DNA of 16,416 nt from Chloroflexota bacterium (GTDB lineage Bacteria; Chloroflexota; UBA6077), in contig JAJZQR010000106.1 of the NCBI GenBank assembly GCA_021806765.1, positions 1-16,416 of the forward strand. The letters run 5' to 3'. How positions within the stretch are numbered: position 1 is the first letter of the stretch; every line of letters begins with the position of its first letter. Below the pieces are notes generated by a model. It was not told where the DNA came from. It did not search any database and saw only the letters and a list, made by a program, of their open reading frames with translations. Position numbers and translations under genes: made by a program. Of the stretch, positions 1 through 7,215 are shown in pieces.

Positions 1-141
1 CACCACGACCACTCCTCCACCTCGAAAAACTCCCGCCAACCCCAATCCAGCGTGCCCAAGCCCCCTCTCCTGGCAACATCCCCCTACTCTCTCCTCGATC
101 CCCTTCTCCCACCCGCTGCGTAAGCCCGACCGCACCCGCGA
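1..141. other. C/T-rich non-coding stretch upstream of tryptophanase
   Basis: The plus strand here is strongly C/T-rich, with several CCCCT and CTCTCC runs. Frame 1 stays open from the window edge to a TAA at 121-123 (40 codons, Pro/Ser/Leu-rich), but the opposite strand is open as well and the translation resembles no family I know. It could be the tail of an upstream gene, but low-complexity intergenic sequence is more likely. Confidence 0.4.
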
Positions 142-170
142 TTGACAGCCCCTCTGCGATGCACTAGCAT
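142..170 (+). promoter_or_regulatory. Sigma70-type promoter for the tryptophanase gene
   Basis: A perfect -35 box TTGACA lies at 142-147, followed by a 17-bp spacer and a -10 box TAGCAT at 165-170 (four of six consensus bases). Transcription would begin near 177 and leave a leader of about 65 nt. The leader shows no TnaC-like peptide (no short Trp-containing ORF with its own ribosome site), so the leader-peptide control known from E. coli tna is not evident. Confidence 0.65.
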
Positions 171-242
171 CCATCGCTGGCCCGTGCCCGCACATTGGGA
201 CGAATTATCGTCCGGACTCTACCGGCCAGGAGGAATAGAGCT

Positions 243-1634
243 ATGCAGAGACCGATCGACCCTCTGGAGCGAATCGCCGCTCTTGGGCCCGTCGAGCCCT
301 ATAGGGTCAAGATGGTGGAGCCGATTCGGAAGACGAGCCGCGAGGAGCGGGAGCGCGCTCTGTCCGAGGCGGGCTACAATCTGTTTCGGATACCGGCCGA
401 AGCCGTCTTCATCGACCTCCTGACCGACTCCGGGACCGGCGCGATGAGCCAGCACCAGTGGGCCGGGCTGATGCAGGGTGACGAGAGCTACGCGGGGGCC
501 CGCAGCTTCTATCGGCTGAGGGATACTGTGCGGGAGGTCTTTGGGCTGCCCGAAGTGATCCCCACTCACCAGGGGCGAGCCGCCGAGCATCTGCTCTTCG
601 CCGAGTTGGTCCGGCCGGGCCAGCGGGCGCTCTCCAACACATTCTTCGACACCACTCGGGCCAATGCCGAGGATGCCGGCGCCGAGGCCATCGACCTGCC
701 TGCCAGGGGGTCTCACGACATCAGCAGCGACCAGCCCTTCAAGGGTGACGTGGACCTGGACGAATTGGCCTCGACCCTCGCCGCGGCGGCACCCGGCGAG
801 ATCGCTGGATTCGTCATGACGGTGACCAACAACGCGGGCGGGGGACAACCGGTTTCCCTGGCCAACTTGAGAGGCGCTCAGACCCTCTGCCGGCGATACG
901 GCGTCCCCCTCATCGTCGACGCCAGCCGTATCGCCGAGAACGCCTTCTTCATCAAGGAGCGGGAGGCGGGCTTCGCGCAGAAGTCGGTGGCCGAGATCGT
1001 TCGGGCCATCGGGGATTGCGCCGATATTCTCACCATGAGCGCCAAGAAGGACGGGCTGGTCAATATTGGAGGACTGCTGGTGCTGCGTGATCCCGATCTG
1101 GCAGAGCGGATCCGCCGCCGAATGGTGGTCACCGAGGGCTTTCCCACTTACGGTGGTCTGGCGGGCCGAGACCTGGAGGCCATCGCCGTGGGGCTGCGGG
1201 AGGTGCTGGACGAGGGGTATCTGGCCCATCGCATCGGTCAGGTGGCTTTCCTGGCAGACCTGCTCCGCGATCTGGGGGTCCCTATGATCGAGCCCCCCGG
1301 CGGGCATGGCGTCTTCGTGGATGCCGGCTCCTTCCTTCCGCACATCCCCAGGGAACAGTTCCCGGGCCAGGCTCTGGCTGTGGCCCTCTACCTGGAGGGC
1401 GGGGTCCGAACGGTGGAGATTGGATCGGTGATGTTTGGGGAGGACCCCACCGGCGCCCGGCCGGAACTGGTCAGGCTCGCGATCCCCCGGCGGGTCTACT
1501 CCAACGCCCAGTTGGGCCACGTGGCCGGGACCTTCGCGGCCATCAGGGAGCAGCGCTCCTCCATCCGAGGGGTGACCATCGTCGAGGAGCCTCCGGTTCT
1601 GCGCCACTTCTCCGCGCGCTTCGCGCTGGTGTGA
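243..1634 (+). CDS. tnaA: Tryptophanase (tryptophan indole-lyase)
   Basis: PLP-dependent beta-eliminating lyase that splits L-tryptophan into indole, pyruvate and ammonia in the cytoplasm. I chose the ATG at 243 because AGGAGG at 228-233 sits 9 nt before it; an in-frame TTG at 195 has no such site. The 463-residue product matches the family length. The N-terminal EPYRVKMVEPI stretch, DLLTDSGTGAM near 58-68, and the cofactor motif SAKKD at 266-270 (Schiff-base Lys269) are typical. Three positions that separate tryptophanase from tyrosine phenol-lyase all read as tryptophanase: Asp136 in FFDTT (Thr in TPL), Ile393 in VEIGS (Arg in TPL) and His455 in LRHFSAR (Phe in TPL). No tryptophan permease is adjacent. 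The gene has its own promoter and is convergent with the polysaccharide locus, so it is probably an independent unit. Confidence 0.95.
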   Translation: MQRPIDPLERIAALGPVEPYRVKMVEPIRKTSREERERALSEAGYNLFRIPAEAVFIDLLTDSGTGAMSQHQWAGLMQGDESYAGARSFYRLRDTVREVFGLPEVIPTHQGRAAEHLLFAELVRPGQRALSNTFFDTTRANAEDAGAEAIDLPARGSHDISSDQPFKGDVDLDELASTLAAAAPGEIAGFVMTVTNNAGGGQPVSLANLRGAQTLCRRYGVPLIVDASRIAENAFFIKEREAGFAQKSVAEIVRAIGDCADILTMSAKKDGLVNIGGLLVLRDPDLAERIRRRMVVTEGFPTYGGLAGRDLEAIAVGLREVLDEGYLAHRIGQVAFLADLLRDLGVPMIEPPGGHGVFVDAGSFLPHIPREQFPGQALAVALYLEGGVRTVEIGSVMFGEDPTGARPELVRLAIPRRVYSNAQLGHVAGTFAAIREQRSSIRGVTIVEEPPVLRHFSARFALV

Positions 1635-1645
1635 CGAGTTGTAGT

Positions 1646-1661
1646 AACGACTTCAGTCGTT
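1646..1661. repeat. Short palindrome between convergent genes
   Basis: AACGAC-TTCA-GTCGTT forms a 6-bp perfect stem with a 4-nt loop, 12 bp after the tryptophanase stop and 10 bp before the end of the convergent glycosidase gene. It has no T-run, so it is not a classic intrinsic terminator. It resembles the small ACGACTTCAGTCGT-type intergenic repeats I recall from cyanobacteria and Chloroflexota. It could still limit read-through from both sides. Confidence 0.5.
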
Positions 1662-1670
1662 CGTTATCGG

Positions 1671-3449
1671 CTAGATGCGCAGCCGTCCTCGCCTTCCGGC
1701 CCGGGACCTGATGCTCAGCACCATTCCCAACAGCACCACCAGGGCCCCTGCTCCCAGGTAAGGGAGCAGTTGAAGGATGCTCTGAAACGGTGAGGTGGAG
1801 GTAGGGCCGTCCACGATCAGCCCGTCCAGGGCGAAGGGGCCGGCCGTCGTTATCTGGAAGTGGTGGAACCCGCTGGATAGGCCGGTGGCGATGGGTACCC
1901 GCTGCTGCCACGAGGGCTCCTGCGCCGCCAGGTCCAGGACTGCTTTGCCAGCCCCGTCTCGGGGGAGCCGATTGGCCGCCTGGGGAGAGCCGTCTATCTC
2001 CACGTAAGCCGGCCCAAAGCCGGGACCTTTGGGGACCACCAGCGTCAGGTCGGTTCCCTCGAACGCACCAGAGACGGAGGCTCCGGCCTCGTCAGTCTTC
2101 TTCATCCCGCCCAGGCTGGCCTGGGGTTCGCTGACCTGGGTCCAGTTCCCCTGATACTGGAGGGCCCAGTGGTCTTCCTGGAAGAAGCCCCTGTACACGG
2201 CCGGTTGGGTGGAGCCCAGCGCCTTCACGGCGTCGTAGATGGGGTGGGTGGCGAAGTCGGGCTCCACCATCCGGAAGTAGTAGAAGGGCTGGTCCTTCTC
2301 GTGGTCGTCGACCCGCTTGAAGAACCAGATGTTCATCACCCCCATCCAGGGCCACTCCTCGGCCGCCCGCTGGAAGCCCCGCACGGTGTACTGGGCCTGC
2401 AGGTCCTCGCTCACCCGGCCGAAGGTCGGCTCCGCGGTCACCGACTCGGGCTGGACGTTCCACCCCATCTCCGAAGCCCAGATCGGTTTGGATGCGTCCC
2501 CGTTCTTCACCATGATCTGCCGGTCCAGCAGCGGCCTGGAGAAGTTCACGTCCTTCAGCGCCAGCCGGTGATCATCCGGGCCGGAGCGGAGACCGTAGGC
2601 CATGACTGACAGGATGTCGAAGTAGTCCTTGGCGCCGGCGTCGTACATCTGCTGCAGGTAGATCTGGTCGTCCATGGCCTGCCAGCTCTGCTCGATGGTG
2701 GGAGCCAGAGCCGCCGAGAGGATGACGCAGTTGGGGTCCGCCTCCTTGGCCCGCTGGTAGCCGATCTTCAGCAGCTGGACGTACGCCTTTGCGTCTACCG
2801 GTTTGCTGCCCCACTCGATGGCCAGGTTCGGTTCGTTCCACAGCTGGTAGTACTTCACCTTCCCTTTGTAGCGGCTCACGACCTTGTAGACGAAGTCGCC
2901 GTAGTCCTCGAGGTTGTCCGGCGGGGTGTGGGGCCATGGGTTGCTGGCGTGGGCCCACTTGGGGGGCAGGTCCAGCCGCACGATCATCTGGATCCCATAC
3001 TCGTTAGTCAGATCCACGATGTTGTCGTACTTGTTCCACGTGCTTTGCCCGTACTTCTCGTCCCAGTACATGCCCTTGGAAGGTTCCTCGATGTCCTCCC
3101 AGGGGAACTGCTGGCGGATCCAGCCGATGCCGGCGTCTTTGATCATCTGGAGGGTCTCGCGCCGCTTGTTGACGTCGGCCTCTTGCTCCAGGAAGGTGTT
3201 GACGCCCATGGGGTTGACCCCCGTGTAGCGCATCGGCACCATGTCGTCGGTTTGCACCTTTGGCGCCGTGAGGCTGGAGGTGAAGGCGACGATCTGGTTG
3301 CGGCGCTCATCGCCCAGTCTGGCCAGCAGGCTGGATCGCAGGCCGACCACATCGGTAGCCAGCACCGTCACAGCCCCTGCCACCAACACCAGGAAGATGG
3401 TCAGCCAGCAGCCCAGTTCCTCTCGTCTTCGTCTGGGGGATCTATACAT
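1671..3449 (-). CDS. Membrane-anchored clan GH-A glycoside hydrolase (cellulase/GH39-like)
   Basis: Predicted extracytoplasmic glycosidase, 592 residues from ATG at 3449. An in-frame upstream start at 3515 would add 22 His/Gly-rich residues encoded by hairpin DNA and is not credible. An Arg-rich N-terminus (RRRR at 6-9) leads into a membrane segment at about 13-32. A TIM-barrel region at about 75-410 carries LWNEPN with likely acid/base Glu206 and ASEMGW with likely nucleophile Glu327, the clan GH-A arrangement (GH5/GH39 relatives). A beta-rich domain at about 415-548 may bind carbohydrate. A second hydrophobic segment at about 559-580 precedes a basic cytoplasmic tail. A catalytic domain held by a membrane segment at each end is unusual. 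By position in a polysaccharide locus it may trim the polymer, as PslG does for Psl; the substrate is unknown. It is last in a minus-strand run, 130 bp after the ylxP-like gene with three hairpins between. Confidence 0.85.
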   Translation of the reverse strand: MYRSPRRRREELGCWLTIFLVLVAGAVTVLATDVVGLRSSLLARLGDERRNQIVAFTSSLTAPKVQTDDMVPMRYTGVNPMGVNTFLEQEADVNKRRETLQMIKDAGIGWIRQQFPWEDIEEPSKGMYWDEKYGQSTWNKYDNIVDLTNEYGIQMIVRLDLPPKWAHASNPWPHTPPDNLEDYGDFVYKVVSRYKGKVKYYQLWNEPNLAIEWGSKPVDAKAYVQLLKIGYQRAKEADPNCVILSAALAPTIEQSWQAMDDQIYLQQMYDAGAKDYFDILSVMAYGLRSGPDDHRLALKDVNFSRPLLDRQIMVKNGDASKPIWASEMGWNVQPESVTAEPTFGRVSEDLQAQYTVRGFQRAAEEWPWMGVMNIWFFKRVDDHEKDQPFYYFRMVEPDFATHPIYDAVKALGSTQPAVYRGFFQEDHWALQYQGNWTQVSEPQASLGGMKKTDEAGASVSGAFEGTDLTLVVPKGPGFGPAYVEIDGSPQAANRLPRDGAGKAVLDLAAQEPSWQQRVPIATGLSSGFHHFQITTAGPFALDGLIVDGPTSTSPFQSILQLLPYLGAGALVVLLGMVLSIRSRAGRRGRLRI

Positions 3450-3478
3450 GGGGGAACCTTTCCGACCCCTTCCACCGT

Positions 3479-3556
3479 GGACATGCCCTCCAGCATGTCC
3501 ATGCCTCCCCGACACGGGGAGGAGAGATCCTCCCCCTTCCCTGCGAGGGAAGGGGG
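3479..3556. repeat. Cluster of three perfect hairpins
   Basis: Three perfect inverted repeats lie in succession. GGACATGC (3479-3486) pairs with GCATGTCC (3493-3500), 8 bp. CCTCCCC (3504-3510) pairs with GGGGAGG (3516-3522), 7 bp. CCCCCTTCCCT (3532-3542) pairs with AGGGAAGGGGG (3546-3556), 11 bp with a 3-nt loop. They fill most of the 130-bp gap between the DUF503 gene and the glycosidase on the minus strand. None has a following T-run. They could lower expression of the glycosidase or protect the upstream transcript's 3' end; the GC-rich 11-bp hairpin looks like a dispersed repeat. Confidence 0.75.
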
Positions 3557-3579
3557 CAGGGGGTTAGGTTCGCACTCTC

Positions 3580-3873
3580 TTACAATACGGGAGCTATGTC
3601 GATCTGATAGTCGGTCATCTCGGCCTCGGGGGTGGCCCCTTCGATGAAGTTGACTACGGTGGAGAGCACCTCGTTGGCGTGGTGGCTGTCGTTGGTGGCG
3701 ACGGCGAAGCCTATGATGGCCCGCTGCCACAAGTCCTGGTCTTCGATCTCGGCTGCTGAGACGTTGAACTGGTTATGCACCCGGGCGATGATCGATTTGA
3801 CTACGTGGCGCTTTTCCTTCAGCGAGTGGGAGTTGGGCAGGTGGAGTACCACACGGGCCGCGCCGACGATCAT
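3580..3873 (-). CDS. ylxP: DUF503 / YlxP-family small protein
   Basis: A 97-residue protein of the DUF503 (YlxP) family. It shows the family's HSLKEKR motif at 16-22, FNVSAAEI at 36-43 and DLWQRA at 47-52, and the complete family length. Its biochemical role is poorly defined; YlxP of Firmicutes is encoded near infB and rbfA, which suggests a ribosome-related function. Here it lies instead between a glycosyltransferase and a glycosidase. GGAGG 6 nt before the ATG at 3873 is a strong ribosome site and fixes the start. The upstream glycosyltransferase reading frame runs 101 bp into this gene in another frame. Family assignment is firm; the link to polysaccharide synthesis is probably only positional. 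Confidence 0.9.
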   Translation of the reverse strand: MIVGAARVVLHLPNSHSLKEKRHVVKSIIARVHNQFNVSAAEIEDQDLWQRAIIGFAVATNDSHHANEVLSTVVNFIEGATPEAEMTDYQIDIAPVL

Positions 3874-5107
3874 TCTGGGCCTCCGATAGTACTAACGGAT
3901 CAAGCTGGTAGGCCTCCAGCAACCTTGGGGCCACCTTCCCCCAATCGAAGCGTTCCTCAGCCGCCTGCCTTCCGAGGGTAGCCATTTGCCTCCGTAAGTT
4001 GCCATCTTCAAGCAGCCGGAGGACGTCCGATGCAAACTCTTCCGGTGAGTTGGCCATCAGCACTTCCTTGTCCTCGACCAGGTCGATCCCTTCTGCCCCC
4101 AGGCGGGTGGATACTACGGGCAGCCCCATGGCCATCGCCTCCAGGATCTTTAGCCTTGCGCCACCGGCCATCCGAATGGGCACGACGAAAACGCTGTTGC
4201 GGGAGAAGTAAGGACGGATATCCTCCACTGCCCCCGTGACGGTTACCTTCTGCCCGAGGGCCGCTAACTGCAGTACCGAAGGGGTGGGGGATCGACCAAC
4301 GATCTCAAGGCTGACGTCGGACCGCTGATTGGTGATGTTCGGCAGGATGGTGGATACGAACCACTCCATGGCGTCTACGTTGGGTCGATAGTCCATGGTG
4401 CCGGTAAACAGCAGGCCGGTAGGCTCGGGTTCGATCGAGGAGTCCGGACGGTAGAACTCGCTATCCACGCCGTTGGGGACTACCCACAGGCGGATGCCGG
4501 GGGTCAGGTCCCGCAAAGCCTCAGCGTCGGCTTCGGACACGGCGAGGACCGCGTCGGCCGTTTGGCAGGCCCAGGCTTCGTACCGGCGCAGCTTCAGGTA
4601 TTGAACGAGAGAGTACAGGGCCTTGGGCCAGGAGCCGCTGCGGCGGGCATCCACCGCTGCTGCCCTGTACTGGAGACGATACTCGGCGTTGTGGTCGTCG
4701 AACACCAGATGGGCTCGGGGGGCGGCGATTCGGGCTATGGGAAGGTACCTGGCCATCTCCAGCCCCGCCAGTTGGATAATGTCATATCGGTTGCCGTTGG
4801 CCACGGCCCGCACGATGCCCGCGAAGCCCTCCGACCGGAGCCGGAAGGCGATGTTCGGCTGGGCCGAGGTGAGCGTGGTCTGAAGCCGCTCCAGCCGACT
4901 GCGGACGGGGGCTGGCAGCACCATTATCTGCCCGCACAGTTCCTGGAGGGGTGCTGCCCGGTGGAGACTCTCCCCGGGGCGAAGGAAGGAGATCAGGTCC
5001 ACCTGATGACCTGCCGACGCCGCCGCCCGCAGGAGGTGGTAGTTGCGGATCTGGGTCCCCTGATGGGGAGGGAAAGGCAGTTGAGGGGTAATGAAGAGGA
5101 TTCTCAT
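3773..5107 (-). CDS. GT4 glycosyltransferase with a C-terminal overlap into ylxP
   Basis: Cytoplasmic GT-B fold glycosyltransferase, 444 residues from ATG at 5107, preceded by AAGGA. The open frame continues 104 codons further upstream, but that part is Arg/Gly/Pro-rich and overlaps the preceding gene in another frame, so it is a shadow. The N-terminal MRILFITPQLPFPPHQGT opening, the VLAVSEADAE segment (about 187-196), VVPNGVDSEFY (209-219), FTGTMDYRPN (234-243) and GGARLKILEAMAMGLPVVS (315-333, donor phosphate/nucleotide site) are typical of GT4, closest in style to sugar transferases of PEP-CTERM/EpsH-type EPS loci. The enzyme core ends near residue 400; the last roughly 45 residues are low-complexity and mostly encoded across ylxP. 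The start overlaps the stop of the preceding glycosyltransferase (ATGA, 5104-5107), implying coupled translation. Donor and acceptor cannot be told. Confidence 0.88.
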   Translation of the reverse strand: MRILFITPQLPFPPHQGTQIRNYHLLRAAASAGHQVDLISFLRPGESLHRAAPLQELCGQIMVLPAPVRSRLERLQTTLTSAQPNIAFRLRSEGFAGIVRAVANGNRYDIIQLAGLEMARYLPIARIAAPRAHLVFDDHNAEYRLQYRAAAVDARRSGSWPKALYSLVQYLKLRRYEAWACQTADAVLAVSEADAEALRDLTPGIRLWVVPNGVDSEFYRPDSSIEPEPTGLLFTGTMDYRPNVDAMEWFVSTILPNITNQRSDVSLEIVGRSPTPSVLQLAALGQKVTVTGAVEDIRPYFSRNSVFVVPIRMAGGARLKILEAMAMGLPVVSTRLGAEGIDLVEDKEVLMANSPEEFASDVLRLLEDGNLRRQMATLGRQAAEERFDWGKVAPRLLEAYQLDPLVLSEAQNDRRRGPCGTPPAQLPLAEGKAPRSQIDHRPGA

Positions 5108-6210
5108 CGACTTCCTTGAACGGCCTTGTGATATACGGCCAGGGTTTCTCGGGCTGTCTGCTGCCAGGAGAAGGTTGCCGCCCGCTGGAGTCCGAGGGCG
5201 ATCAGCCTCTGTCTCAGCCCTCCGTCGGCCAGCAACCGCCCCAGGGCCGCCGCCAGCCCCTCCACGTCCTCCGGCGCCACCAGGAGGGCAGCATCGCCCG
5301 CGACTTCTGGGAGCGAGGAGACGTTGGACGCGATCACCGGGGTCCCGCAGGCCATGGCCTCCAGAACGGGGTGGCCGAAGCCTTCGTAGAGGGAGGGCAG
5401 GACCAGACAGGTGGCGCAACTGTAGTAGTATACCAACTGGGAGGCCTTTACGGACCCCACAAATTTGACCTCCTCTCCCAGACCCAGTTCATCTCGTACC
5501 CTGAACAGCTCTTCGTAGAGCCAACCCTTGCTCCCGACCACCACCAGGGGCACCCTATGGGCCTTCCACACCCGGGCGAAGGCCCTCAATAGAGTGGGGA
5601 GGTTCTTGCGGGGCTCCAGCGTTCCCACGAAGAGGACGAAGCGTTCCGGAAGATCCAGCTCCCTCCGCCGGTTCTCCACCTCCTGGGGGTCCAGGGGCCG
5701 GCACTCGGGTGACACCCCCGAGTGCACCACGGTGATCTTCTCCGGATCTGCCTGCAATAGCTCCAGCAGATCCCGTTTTGTCGAGTGGGACACGGCGATC
5801 ACCTGGTCGGCGTTCTGCACTGCCCGGGCCACCTGGCCGTAGTAGCCAGCGCTCTCCGGGGTCAGCAGGTGAGGGAAGCGCAGGAAGGCCAGGTCGTGGA
5901 TGGTGATCACGGAACGGCATCGGCGGCGGAAGGGAGGTATGAAATCCGGGCTGTGCAGAACGTCCATCGAAAAGCGAAGCAACTCGACAGGGAGGGCGAT
6001 TTGCTCCCTGGGATGGTGGGGCGGGGTGACTATCCTGGATCGAGCCACCGATGCAGGCCAGCTTTGCTCGGAGGTCGCCCGACGGCTCTCCAGTAGTAGC
6101 AGATCGTCGCCGCTCTGCAGCGCCGCCAGGGCGTGGACGAGCCTTATGGTGTACTGGCTGATGCCTCCCTGAGCATAGGACACCAGCCTTGCGTCGACAG
6201 CTATCCGCAT
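5104..6210 (-). CDS. GT4 family glycosyltransferase (mannosyltransferase-like)
   Basis: A 368-residue GT-B enzyme that probably adds one sugar to the lipid-linked repeat unit. It shows MRIAVDARLV at 1-10 with a glycine-rich GGISQY acceptor-side loop at 15-20, VITIHDLAF at 101-109, VIAVSHSTKRDLL at 137-149, the hinge and donor motif FVGTLEPRKN at 194-203, and EGFGHPVLEAMACGTPVIA at 276-294 with the EX7E pair Glu276/Glu284. This pattern is typical of RfaB/MtfB-like mannosyl- or rhamnosyltransferases; the actual sugar is not predictable. It is the first gene of block B. Its start codon abuts a heptad repeat array and has only a weak ribosome site (GAAAG about 5 nt before ATG). It couples to the next glycosyltransferase through ATGA. 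Confidence 0.92.
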   Translation of the reverse strand: MRIAVDARLVSYAQGGISQYTIRLVHALAALQSGDDLLLLESRRATSEQSWPASVARSRIVTPPHHPREQIALPVELLRFSMDVLHSPDFIPPFRRRCRSVITIHDLAFLRFPHLLTPESAGYYGQVARAVQNADQVIAVSHSTKRDLLELLQADPEKITVVHSGVSPECRPLDPQEVENRRRELDLPERFVLFVGTLEPRKNLPTLLRAFARVWKAHRVPLVVVGSKGWLYEELFRVRDELGLGEEVKFVGSVKASQLVYYYSCATCLVLPSLYEGFGHPVLEAMACGTPVIASNVSSLPEVAGDAALLVAPEDVEGLAAALGRLLADGGLRQRLIALGLQRAATFSWQQTARETLAVYHKAVQGSR

Positions 6211-6218
6211 AGGAGCTT

Positions 6219-6244
6219 TCAGCTTTCAGCAGTCAGCATCCAGC
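6219..6244. repeat. Heptanucleotide array, TCAGC-anchored
   Basis: TCAGC recurs at 6219, 6226 and 6233, with a variant CCAGC at 6240, giving an exact 7-bp period. On the minus strand it reads as repeated GCTGAAA-type units and ends less than 10 bp before the start codon of the glycosyltransferase at 6210, so it would form much of that gene's leader. Confidence 0.8.
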
Positions 6245-6311
6245 CTGTGCCGAGATGCTGCCGGCATCGTTGAGATAGGTAGTCTGTCTGTGGATTGCCG
6301 CGTTGCCGAGG

Positions 6312-7202
6312 TCAGCGCTCGCTGCCGATAGCACTCTGCTGATGGCCGGCGGCCGGCGGCTGATCGCCATCCACCGGATCCACCCAGTAGCGGCCCGAGT
6401 CGTTGTGAAGGTAGCCCATACCGATCTCCGGATCGTGGGGAAAGACCAGTAGCACCCGTTCCTCTACCGCCCATCGCTGGATCCCGCGCCGGGTTTCGAT
6501 GCTGCGCATCGGTTCCAGATCGTAAGCAGCGACCCAGGCCAGTCTCTCCATGTGAACGGCGAAGGGCGACACGTCGGCCGTGTAGAGGGCCTTCTGTCCC
6601 TCGGACTCGATTAAGACGCTCTGGTGGTGGGGCGTGTGACCAGGAGTTAGTATACAGCGAACGTGGGGAGTGATTTGAGTGTCTCCCTCGATCAGTTCCA
6701 GCTGTCGATGCTCCCAGAGGGGCAGCAGGTTCTCTGGAAGGTAGGTAGCCCTGGTGCGCTCGTTGGTATGGTTGGCGTCTTCCCACTCACCCTGCTGGAC
6801 GATGTAGGTGGCCCTGGGGAAGGTTGGAGCGAGGTTCTCCCCATCCTGGACGGTATTCCCGCCCGAGTGGTCGGAGTGCAGATGGGTGTTGATCACCAGG
6901 TCCACACGGCCCAGTTCTACCCCCAGTTCTCGGAGCCGTTCCGGCAGCTTGCCGGTCCGCAGGATGCCCATCAAGCTAAGGGTTCGTTCTCTCATTTTGC
7001 TGCCGTAGCCGGCATCGACGACTATGAGGTGGTCTCCGTCCTTGATCAGGAGGCTGTTTACCCCCATTCCGACCCGGTTGAGGTCGTCGGCCCCATGCTT
7101 CTTCTCCCACATCACCTTGGGCACGAGACCGAACATCCCACCGCCGTCGACGCGGGCGAAACCATCCGATATCAAGATTATCTCTACATCTCCGATGCGC
7201 AC
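6312..7202 (-). CDS. MBL-fold metallohydrolase, YtnP lactonase-like
   Basis: A 296-residue metallo-beta-lactamase-fold hydrolase starting with GTG at 7202, with GGAGA just upstream. Zinc ligands are visible: THLHSDH at 106-112 (His107, His109, Asp111, His112), His189 in PGHTPH, Asp210 in TADVSPF and His256 in FPHDPEIG. The VDGGGMFGLVPKVMW stretch at 18-32, and the arrangement around AWVAAYDLEPM at 222-232, match the YtnP-type branch, which includes quorum-quenching N-acyl-homoserine lactonases and related esterases. The true substrate is inferred only from the family. It follows the RNase Z-like gene by 13 bp and is probably co-transcribed with it. The last 19 or so residues, Gln/Ala/Gly-rich, are encoded by a degenerate seven-base repeat, so the original C-terminus has probably been replaced. 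Confidence 0.88.
   Translation of the reverse strand: MRIGDVEIILISDGFARVDGGGMFGLVPKVMWEKKHGADDLNRVGMGVNSLLIKDGDHLIVVDAGYGSKMRERTLSLMGILRTGKLPERLRELGVELGRVDLVINTHLHSDHSGGNTVQDGENLAPTFPRATYIVQQGEWEDANHTNERTRATYLPENLLPLWEHRQLELIEGDTQITPHVRCILTPGHTPHHQSVLIESEGQKALYTADVSPFAVHMERLAWVAAYDLEPMRSIETRRGIQRWAVEERVLLVFPHDPEIGMGYLHNDSGRYWVDPVDGDQPPAAGHQQSAIGSER
6317..6372. repeat. GC-anchored heptad array inside the 3' end of the MBL gene
   Basis: GC falls exactly every 7 bases at 6317, 6324, 6331, 6338, 6345, 6352, 6359 and 6366. Units include GCTGATG, two identical GCCGGCG copies and GCTGATC. The array makes up the coding end of the metallohydrolase gene and almost reaches its stop codon (6312-6314). 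Confidence 0.65.
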
Positions 7203-7215
7203 CGGGGTCTCCGTT

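Noticed and set aside
171..242. TnaC-like leader peptide before tryptophanase
   Set aside because: No short ORF with the needed Trp...Pro pattern and its own ribosome site is present.
219..1607. 462-codon open frame antisense to tryptophanase
   Set aside because: It mirrors a clearly conserved enzyme gene in GC-rich DNA, shows no known motif and has no ribosome site; a codon-bias shadow.
243..1634. Tyrosine phenol-lyase as an alternative for the first gene
   Set aside because: The TPL-specific Thr, Arg and Phe positions are Asp136, Ile393 and His455 here, as in tryptophanases.
5108..5419. 104-codon N-terminal extension of the glycosyltransferase that starts at 5107
   Set aside because: Arg/Gly/Pro-rich translation lying over the conserved donor domain of the neighbouring gene; the ATG at 5107 has a ribosome site and the canonical GT4 N-terminus.
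6254..6267. Small inverted repeat GATGC/GCATC as a terminator after the MBL gene
   Set aside because: Only 5 bp of stem and no T-run on either side.
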